From the NCBI GenBank assembly GCA_902493085.1, contig CABUOH010000100.1:1-5546 (forward strand): DNA of 5,546 nt. Direction: 5' to 3'. The notes below the pieces were generated by a model. That model was given only the letters and a program-made list of their open reading frames with translations. It made no database searches and was not told the origin of the DNA. The position numbers and the translations under genes were made by a program. Positions 1 through 4,082 of the stretch are shown here, one piece after another. Origin of the DNA: an uncultured Sutterella sp. (GTDB lineage: Bacteria; Pseudomonadota; Gammaproteobacteria; Burkholderiales; Burkholderiaceae_F). Each line of letters begins with the position of its first letter. Within the stretch, counting starts at the first letter, position 1.

Positions 1-1672
1 GAGAGCGTGGCAAGCAGGATCTTGCCGCCTGGCAGGTACTGGTTGACGATGAGCCAGATGCCCGCCCAAAACGTGATGACGGTCATGAAGAGGCCGGGCA
101 CGCCCGTGATCCAGGCGTACTTCGCCTTGTTCATGCGCAGGATCACGGTGGTGCCGATCAGAAGCGTCACGCTGGCGAGCAGCTGGTTGCAGATGCCGAA
201 GAGAGGCCAGATGGAGCCGATGTCGCCCGAATAGACGAGATAGCCCCAAGACCCCGTGAAGAGCACCGACGTGATGATCACGCCCGGAATCCATTCCTTG
301 TCCGCAAACCTCGGAATGACCTTGCCGATCATTTCCTGCAGGAAGAAGCGTCCCACGCGAGTGCCGGCATCCACAGCCGTCAGAATGAAGACCGCTTCGA
401 ACATGATGGCAAAGTGGTACCAGTACGCCATCAGATGCTCCATGAAGGGGATCTGCGAGAAGATGTGGGCCATGCCGACGGCGAGCGAGACGCTGCCGCC
501 CGGGCGGCCCATCAGGCTTTCCTGAACTTCGGCTTCAAGGCGCGGAAGCTCCTGGACAGCCATGCCGAGCGCCTGGAACTTGTCGGCCGGCGCATTGATG
601 GCGAAGTAGTCGGCAGGCACCAGAACGCAGGCGGCGACGAGCGCCATGATGGCGACAAAACCTTCCATCAGCATGGCGCCGTAGCCCACGAAGAGCACGT
701 CGCGTTCGTTGCCGACCATCTTCGGAGTCGTCCCCGTGCCGATCGTGGCGTGGAAGCCCGAAAGGGCGCCGCAGGCGATCGTGATGAAGATGAACGGAAT
801 CACCGGACCGCCCACGATCGGACCGCCGCCGTGAATGAAGTCCGTAAAGGCCGGCATCTGGAAGTTGGGCATGACGAAGGCGATGCCGATGGCCAGCGCA
901 CCGATCGTGCCGATCTTGAGGAAGGTGGAGAGATAGTCGCGCGGCAGGAGAAGGAGCCAGACCGGAAGAACGGAGGCGAAGAAGCCGTAAATCGGGATGA
1001 GGATGCTCATCGCCTCGCGGTCGATGTCAAGCCAGCCGAAGTATTCCGGATGAGCGGCGACCCAGGGCCCCGAAAGAATACAGAGGAAGAGAAGCACGAT
1101 GCCGATGACGGTGGCCCCCACCACGTCGCCCTTGCGCCAGATCTGCATGTAGAGTCCCATCAGAATGGCGATGGGAATCGTTGCGGCGACCGTATAGGTC
1201 GACCACAGCGAATTGTGCATGGCATTGACGACCGCGATTGAGAGACCTGCCAGCGTCAGGATCAAAATCGCCAGAACCGCCCACGATGCGACGAAACCCG
1301 TCGTCTTGTCGATTTCCTGCGTCGCAATGTAAGCGAGCGACCGCCCGCGATGTCGTGCACGCCGCCCGCAAGGACGCAGCCGATCAGAATCCAGAGCAGC
1401 CCCGGCATGTAGCCGAACTGCGCGGCGAGCACCGGGCCAAGCAGCGGACCGGCTGCGGCGATGGCGGCGAAATGATGGCCAAAAAGCACATACTTGTTGG
1501 TCGGCACGTAGTCCTGCCCGTCGCTGTACTTGACGGCGGGCGTCTGGCGGGCTTCATTGAGGCTGAGAACCTTGGTTGCAATGAAAAGTCCGTAGAAGCG
1601 GTAGGCAATGGCAAAAATACAGAGCGCGGCAAAGACGATCGTCAGTGCGTTGACTCCCGTTCCTGTTTCCAT
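1..1672 (-). pseudogene. cstA: CstA-family carbon starvation transporter, frame broken, C-terminus beyond window
   Basis: Multi-pass inner-membrane transporter of the CstA/BtsT family, whose E. coli members take up peptides or pyruvate. The ATG at 1670-1672 has GGAGA (1678-1682) five bases upstream. Residues 1-107 are typical CstA: an N-terminal membrane segment, TPAVKYSDGQDYVPT at 44-58, GHHFAAI at 65-71 and a GPVLAAQFGY segment at 79-88. After VHD (Asp107) the frame breaks. The original frame then runs only to a stop at 1262-1264 with an Arg-rich, unrelated tail. In the frame one step away, from 1349 to the left edge, the protein resumes as GRSLAYIATQEIDKTTGF and stays open for about 448 codons. 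That part includes SGFHATIGTGTTPKMV, GYGAMLMEGFVAIMAL, FWYHFAIMFEA and DAGTRVGRFFLQEM, all family hallmarks. E. coli CstA has 11 residues between this Asp and GRSL; only 5 bases remain here, so about 28 bases are missing. It is a recent pseudogene or a sequence error. Family assignment is firm; the substrate is inferred. Confidence 0.9.
1344..1354 (-). other. deletion/frameshift junction in cstA
   Basis: On the minus strand the codons for V-H-D end at 1352. The codons for G-R-S-L-A-Y-I-A begin at 1346 in a different frame. Homologues (E. coli CstA from memory: D, then FMVLFVSTRRD, then GRSL) carry 33 bases between these points; here there are five. A loss of 28 bases explains both the missing residues and the one-step frame change with a single event. 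The missing stretch belongs to the end of a membrane segment and the following cytoplasmic loop. Confidence 0.8.
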
Positions 1673-1677
1673 GTCTT

Positions 1678-1682
1678 TCTCC
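1678..1682 (-). promoter_or_regulatory. cstA ribosome binding site
   Basis: GGAGA on the minus strand, five bases before the ATG at 1670-1672. The 188-residue gene upstream uses the same GGAGA plus a five-base spacer, which supports both start choices. Confidence 0.75.
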
Positions 1683-1733
1683 GGGTTGGCTTAAAGGAGT
1701 GAATCGTCGGCTTCAGACTGCTGAGCGGGCCGC

Positions 1734-1789
1734 AAAAAAAGGGCCCGCAGGATCCGAAAGACCGAATCCGAGGCCCTTCCGACGGGCCC
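1734..1789 (-). terminator. intrinsic terminator, or attenuator in the cstA leader
   Basis: Read on the minus strand, a core stem GGATTCG/CGGATCC (7 pairs, one G-T, six-base loop) is extended by GGGCC/GGCCC and followed directly by seven T residues (1734-1740). An alternative outer stem GGGCCCG (1789-1783) with CGGGCCC (1747-1741) can form around the same core. It lies about 80-95 bases after the stop of the 188-residue gene and 61 bases before the cstA start. The simplest reading is the terminator of the upstream gene. A promoter-like element at 1820-1849 would place it inside the cstA leader instead. Confidence 0.8.
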
Positions 1790-1819
1790 GGCGCTCACAT
1801 GTTCGCCGATCTGCCTGTC

Positions 1820-1849
1820 AGTCTATCGTTTTAATCGTTTTGCGCGCAA
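1820..1849 (-). promoter_or_regulatory. candidate sigma70 promoter for cstA
   Basis: On the minus strand TTGCGC (1849-1844) and TAGACT (1825-1820) are separated by 18 bases. The spacer contains the directly repeated word AAAACGAT. The -35 element overlaps a perfect 12-base palindrome (1839-1850). If used, transcription would start near 1813 and give a leader of about 140 bases that contains the terminator hairpin. The match is moderate and comes from sequence inspection only. Confidence 0.35.
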
Positions 1850-1850
1850 A
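1839..1850. repeat. perfect 12-base palindrome TTTGCGCGCAAA
   Basis: A perfect inverted repeat with no spacer, lying 21 bases after the stop of the 188-residue gene and overlapping the candidate -35 of cstA. Its position would suit a repressor or activator half-site pair. I do not recognise it as the site of a named regulator. Confidence 0.4.
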
Positions 1851-1870
1851 TGGTGCACGCCATTTTTTCC

Positions 1871-2437
1871 TCAGTGCTTGTGCGCACCTTTGAAGATCAT
1901 GAATGCCATCGGCAGCTCGAGCGCGTTCTTCACGCCGCTGAAAACGCCGCTCCAACCGATCATGAAGTCAATGTACTCCTTGGGCTCGACCTTGCGGCCG
2001 AGCATCTTTTCGTGCGCATCCCGCGCCGTCAGGATTTCAAGATCCTTGAGGTAGCAGGAAAGCGCCAGACGGATCACGGCCTCGTCGCTCAGACCGCCGG
2101 CATCGCCCTCCAGTCCCTGAGCCGTCATTTCAACGGCAAGCTCCTGGCGAAGCGAGACGCGAAGGTGGCCTGCAAGTTCGGCGCCCGCCCAACCGTTCTG
2201 GATGATGCGGGACGCGTCGCCCCCCGTCGACAGAAGCATTTCAAGATCGTTCCGAAATTCCTCTGCCTGCTCGCGAACGGCGGCTGCGTCCTTGTGGTCA
2301 GGCTGGTTGCTGCGGATCCAGGCATCCTGCATGCAGGCGATGCCGAGCTCCTCAAGCGCAAGGAACATGCTGTTCTGGTCGCGAAGGTCGATGGCGGCGT
2401 GAGGCGCGAATTCTGCGTCACGGACTTGCTGGGGCAT
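1871..2437 (-). CDS. hypothetical protein, 188 residues
   Basis: I do not recognise this family. The frame is open upstream to 2539, but I start it at the ATG 2435-2437 (MPQQVRDAEF). GGAGA lies five bases before this ATG, matching the cstA arrangement, and the extra upstream residues are Arg/Ser/Ala-rich with no character of their own. The protein appears soluble and mainly helical: many Glu, Asp, Gln and Leu, no signal peptide, two cysteines, and a more hydrophobic C-terminal third (around IDFMIGWSGVFSG) ending in KGAHKH. The stop is TGA at 1871-1873. It lies 102 bases downstream of the DUF1178 gene on the same strand, with its own promoter candidate between them, and a strong terminator follows. 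Coding status is supported by the RBS, the frame length and the neighbours; function is unknown. Confidence 0.7.
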   Translation of the reverse strand: MPQQVRDAEFAPHAAIDLRDQNSMFLALEELGIACMQDAWIRSNQPDHKDAAAVREQAEEFRNDLEMLLSTGGDASRIIQNGWAGAELAGHLRVSLRQELAVEMTAQGLEGDAGGLSDEAVIRLALSCYLKDLEILTARDAHEKMLGRKVEPKEYIDFMIGWSGVFSGVKNALELPMAFMIFKGAHKH

Positions 2438-2478
2438 GTCTGTCTCCGAAGTGAAAAAGCGTTTTGAAAGATTTCGGC

Positions 2479-2507
2479 ATTGTACAACGCCGTGCCGCGA
2501 CGCTGAA
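2479..2507 (-). promoter_or_regulatory. candidate promoter for the 188-residue gene
   Basis: On the minus strand TTCAGC and TACAAT (2484-2479) are separated by 17 bases, about 40 bases before the ATG at 2437. The -10 is good and the -35 fair. It would let this gene be transcribed independently of the DUF1178 gene upstream. Confidence 0.4.
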
Positions 2508-2537
2508 GCGGCGCGGAGTCGGGCTGACAGCCTTGAC

Positions 2538-2549
2538 ACTCAATTGAGT
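2538..2549. repeat. perfect 12-base palindrome ACTCAATTGAGT
   Basis: A perfect inverted repeat that overlaps the TGA stop (2540-2542) of the DUF1178 gene and sits about 100 bases before the 188-residue gene. It is too AT-rich and short for a terminator and has no T run after it. It could be an operator for the downstream gene or chance. Confidence 0.3.
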
Positions 2550-2992
2550 TTTCCTGCCACCGCATCGGGAAGCGGCATCACGGGAATGCCTTCCTCACGG
2601 AGAGCCCGGGCCTCCTCGCTTGAACACGTTCCCTTCACCAAGCGCCTGTCGGCGAGACCTTCATGAATGTCCCTCACCGTTTCAGGAAATCGGCTGCCGA
2701 CATCCTCTGCCCGCTCCGCCGCTTTGCGAAGCGTCTTCATGGCGTCCGCCTGCATCTTTCGAACCGCCTGCCAGCTGCGAAGGCCGGCATCGGCCTCAAC
2801 GTCCGCACGGGTCGTGCCCGACACTTTCGTGAAGTTTGGCGCGCTCGGACGTCTCGAAATGGAAGGATCGCCACATACGGGACAGGCAACGCGACCCATC
2901 CTCAAATCGTCCTCCATTTCCTCTTCCGAACGATACCAGCCTTCGAACAGATGGCCAAATCCGCAGCAGAAGTCGTAGACCTTGATACCCAT
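2540..2992 (-). CDS. DUF1178 family protein
   Basis: A small cytoplasmic protein of unknown function, 150 residues, the usual size for the DUF1178 family found across alpha- and betaproteobacteria. The N-terminus shows the family pattern: a Cys followed by GH and FEGWYRS (Cys10, His14, residues 15-21), then CPVCG with Cys37 and Cys40 and a basic stretch ending SAPNF. The two cysteine groups look like a zinc ribbon; metal binding is inferred. The C-terminal half carries the other conserved block, an IHEG motif followed by EEARALREEGIPVMPLP. The middle part is helical and rich in Arg, Lys, Glu and Ala. The ATG at 2990-2992 is preceded by GAGGA seven bases upstream. It is the first gene of the minus-strand block, divergent from the tRNA-Ser genes and separated from the first by 107 bases. 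Confidence 0.88.
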   Translation of the reverse strand: MGIKVYDFCCGFGHLFEGWYRSEEEMEDDLRMGRVACPVCGDPSISRRPSAPNFTKVSGTTRADVEADAGLRSWQAVRKMQADAMKTLRKAAERAEDVGSRFPETVRDIHEGLADRRLVKGTCSSEEARALREEGIPVMPLPDAVAGKLN

Positions 2993-3034
2993 CGCACCAT
3001 CCTCATCAGTCGAAATCCAAATCGCGCAAAAAAG

Positions 3035-3065
3035 TTCACACGACTTTTAAAATATACTGTACAAT
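3035..3065 (+). promoter_or_regulatory. candidate promoter of the first tRNA-Ser
   Basis: An AT-rich stretch with TATACT (3053-3058) and TACAAT (3060-3065) as possible -10 elements and TTCACA (3035-3040) as a possible -35. The spacing of 19 to TACAAT is long, so the exact elements are uncertain. The location, 35 bases before the tRNA, is right. The same region must also hold the promoter of the divergent DUF1178 gene, for which I could not pick clear hexamers. Confidence 0.4.
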
Positions 3066-3099
3066 TGCGCTCTCTGATGAAAACGTCAGCTACCATCTT

Positions 3100-3190
3100 G
3101 GAAGGGTGGCAGAGTGGTTGAATGTACCGCCCTGGAAAGGCGGCATACGGAAATTCCGTATCGAGGGTTCGAATCCCTCCCCTTCCGCCA
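3100..3190 (+). tRNA. tRNA-Ser (anticodon GGA), copy 1
   Basis: A complete 91-base class II tRNA with encoded CCA. The acceptor stem GGAAGGG pairs with CCCTTCC; discriminator G then CCA end at 3190. The anticodon stem is CCGCC (3127-3131) with GGCGG (3139-3143), enclosing CTGGAAA, so the anticodon GGA is at 3134-3136 and reads UCC/UCU serine codons. The long variable arm has a TACGG/CCGTA stem, as expected for tRNA-Ser, and the T arm is GAGGG-TTCGAAT-CCCTC. It is identical, base for base, to the copy at 3345. Confidence 0.97.
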
Positions 3191-3200
3191 GATTTCAAAA

Positions 3201-3237
3201 GGCAGAAAGCATATGCTCTCTGCCTTTTTTATTTTTT
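3201..3237 (+). terminator. terminator of tRNA-Ser copy 1
   Basis: GGCAGA (3201-3206) pairs with TCTGCC (3219-3224). Inside it an AGC/GCT stem closes an ATAT loop, with one A-C mismatch between the two. Six T residues (3225-3230), an A and six more T follow. It starts 10 bases after the CCA end of the tRNA. Confidence 0.88.
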
Positions 3238-3241
3238 CCTC

Positions 3242-3270
3242 TTGACTTTTGAAAAAAGCTTAGGCATACT
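3242..3270 (+). promoter_or_regulatory. sigma70-type promoter of the second tRNA-Ser
   Basis: TTGACT (3242-3247) and CATACT (3265-3270) with the ideal 17-base spacer, immediately after the T run of the preceding terminator. The predicted start is near 3277, leaving a 68-base leader before the tRNA. This is the best promoter match in the window. Confidence 0.7.
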
Positions 3271-3291
3271 TCGTTTTCTCAACGAATTTGA

Positions 3292-3325
3292 CTCGCCGAT
3301 TCAGTCTGACACCACAGACGGCGAG
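3292..3325 (+). other. hairpin in the leader of tRNA-Ser copy 2
   Basis: CTCGCC (3292-3297) pairs with GGCGAG (3320-3325), and GTCTG (3304-3308) pairs with CAGAC (3315-3319) around an ACACCA loop. The only interruption is a six-base bulge on the 5' side. There are 11 Watson-Crick pairs and no T run. It would form in the precursor, 19 bases before the mature 5' end of the tRNA. Confidence 0.6.
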
Positions 3326-3344
3326 ATGTCTGTTGAGCACCTAT

Positions 3345-3435
3345 GGAAGGGTGGCAGAGTGGTTGAATGTACCGCCCTGGAAAGGCGGCATACGGAAATT
3401 CCGTATCGAGGGTTCGAATCCCTCCCCTTCCGCCA
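3345..3435 (+). tRNA. tRNA-Ser (anticodon GGA), copy 2
   Basis: The second copy, identical over all 91 bases to 3100-3190 and offset by exactly 245 bases. Anticodon GGA is at 3379-3381, and the variable arm, T arm and encoded CCA are the same. The upstream flank is unrelated to that of copy 1. The downstream flank shares a TTTCAA word and a GGCAGA/TCTGCC terminator core. Confidence 0.97.
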
Positions 3436-3443
3436 AGTTTCAA

Positions 3444-3476
3444 GGGGCAGAAAACAAAAGTTTTCTGCCCCTTTTT
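3444..3476 (+). terminator. terminator of tRNA-Ser copy 2
   Basis: A perfect 12-pair stem, GGGGCAGAAAAC (3444-3455) with GTTTTCTGCCCC (3460-3471), AAAA loop, followed by five T residues (3472-3476). It starts eight bases after the tRNA CCA end. Confidence 0.93.
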
Positions 3477-3608
3477 GCACATGCGCCCCCCGCCTTTGCC
3501 AATACCGAGGCTGTCGAGCAACAGCCGGCACTCCCCCCAACCCCTGCGTCGAGTCCCTTCGTCGAGTCTTCGTGCGAGAATCTCTTACATATATGGACAG
3601 GCCGCACC
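3477..3608. other. non-coding spacer before the DUF4236 gene
   Basis: These 132 bases lie between the tRNA terminator and the DUF4236 start. Several frames are open across them, but none has a credible start, RBS or recognisable protein. A promoter for the DUF4236 gene is expected here. The AT-rich TACATATATGG around 3586-3596 is the only -10-like spot and no clear -35 goes with it. Confidence 0.5.
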
Positions 3609-3929
3609 ATGGGACTCCTCTTCAGAAAACGCATCAAGATTCTTCCCGGCGTCACGCTCAATCTTTCCAAATCCGGCGTCAGCGCCACGATCGGACGCAA
3701 GGGCATGAGCGTCTCGCTCGGCAGGCGAGGCGCTTATCTCAATGCAGGCATTCCGGGCTCCGGCATCTACAGCCGCACACGCCTTGACAAGGCTTCGAGC
3801 TGCAGAACAGGCAAGGAAGCAACCAAGACGCCTGCTGATCCCGGCTCCGCCGTCGCGCTTCTCAAGTGCATCGCGCTCATCGCCTTCATCGGACTCTGTC
3901 TCGCCTGCATCTGGCGTCTTCTCGCCTGA
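3609..3929 (+). CDS. DUF4236 domain protein with C-terminal membrane helix
   Basis: A 106-residue protein. Residues 3-55 match the DUF4236 pattern: FRKRIKILPGVTLNLSKSG at 5-23, then a glycine-rich beta repeat (TIGRKG, SLGRRG, NAGIPGSG). The function of this family is not known to me. Residues 57-79 form a polar Lys/Thr/Pro linker. Residues 82-102 are a strongly hydrophobic segment (VALLKCIALIAFIGLCLACIW), followed by a short RLLA tail, so the protein is probably a single-span inner-membrane protein with the beta domain N-terminal. The ATG at 3609 is chosen because DUF4236 proteins begin MG-x-x-FRKR; the frame is open further upstream but that part has no homology. The RBS is weak (ACAGG, seven bases upstream). 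A hairpin overlaps the stop codon. It precedes the alkaline phosphatase gene by 153 bases. Confidence 0.87.
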   Translation: MGLLFRKRIKILPGVTLNLSKSGVSATIGRKGMSVSLGRRGAYLNAGIPGSGIYSRTRLDKASSCRTGKEATKTPADPGSAVALLKCIALIAFIGLCLACIWRLLA

Positions 3930-3938
3930 GAAGGCGCT
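3913..3938 (+). other. hairpin overlapping the DUF4236 stop codon
   Basis: CTTCTC (3918-3923) and GAGAAG (3928-3933) form six perfect pairs around a GCCT loop. The stem extends outward by five more pairs (two are G-T) to 3913/3938. The TGA stop (3927-3929) lies in the loop and 3' arm. No T run follows, so it is not a classical intrinsic terminator. It may stabilise the 3' end of the message or help factor-dependent termination. Confidence 0.45.
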
Positions 3939-3984
3939 GCCGGACATCGTTCCGTCACACGACTACCGACGAGGTCATCATCAA

Positions 3985-4013
3985 TTCACAGAACCGACAC
4001 GGCTTCGTCAAAT
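3985..4013 (+). promoter_or_regulatory. candidate promoter of the alkaline phosphatase gene
   Basis: TTCACA (3985-3990) and TCAAAT (4008-4013) with a 17-base spacer, about 70 bases before the GTG start. Both hexamers are imperfect. I looked for a PhoB box (two CTGTCAT-like repeats spaced 11) here and did not see a convincing one. Confidence 0.35.
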
Positions 4014-4035
4014 CGGATTCCTACACTTCTCAGCA

Positions 4036-4066
4036 TCCGACGCCCCGGCGTCCCGGACCTTTGTTT
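4036..4066 (+). other. terminator-like hairpin in the phosphatase leader
   Basis: TCCG (4036-4039) pairs with CGGA (4054-4057), and ACGC pairs with GCGT around a CCCG loop, with a two-base bulge. CCTTTGTTT follows. The T tract is broken by G, so termination would be weak. It ends 17 bases before the GTG and just before the RBS. It could be a terminator of the DUF4236 transcript or a leader structure of the phosphatase mRNA. Confidence 0.35.
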
Positions 4067-4070
4067 GTTG

Positions 4071-4075
4071 AAGGA
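4071..4075 (+). promoter_or_regulatory. ribosome binding site of the alkaline phosphatase gene
   Basis: AAGGA, seven bases before GTG at 4083-4085. It decides for a GTG start. The first in-frame ATG (residue 37) would remove the signal peptide. Confidence 0.75.
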
Positions 4076-4082
4076 ATTCATT

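Noticed and set aside
414..1241. A 275-codon open frame on the plus strand, rich in His, Asp, Arg and Glu
   Set aside because: It lies entirely antisense to the clearly recognisable CstA coding sequence. Its composition is that of the opposite strand of GC-rich membrane-protein codons, and it has no RBS or known domain.
1027..1371. A 114-codon minus-strand open frame near the cstA break
   Set aside because: Its translation is unrelated to CstA and does not match any family. The true continuation of CstA is in another frame, which has no internal start of its own.
1850..2467. A 205-codon plus-strand open frame opposite the 188-residue gene
   Set aside because: The minus-strand frame has a GGAGA site with the same spacing as cstA and a fitting terminator. 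The plus-strand frame has neither, so I preferred the minus strand, with some caution because neither protein is recognised.
2533..2538. TTGACA on the plus strand as a -35 element
   Set aside because: There is no -10-like hexamer at 16-18 bases downstream and no plus-strand gene to serve.
2663..3121. Plus-strand open frames opposite the DUF1178 gene and running into the tRNA
   Set aside because: The DUF1178 motifs fix the minus strand as coding, and a protein ending inside a tRNA gene is not credible.
3122..3787. Open frames crossing the tRNA-Ser genes on both strands
   Set aside because: They read through tRNA and terminator sequence. Only the part from 3609 in one frame matches a protein family (DUF4236).
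3952..3980. Possible PhoB box upstream of the alkaline phosphatase (CCGTCAC and GGTCATCA words)
   Set aside because: The words are not spaced by 11 bases in the needed CTGTCAT-like pattern, and the middle repeat does not match.
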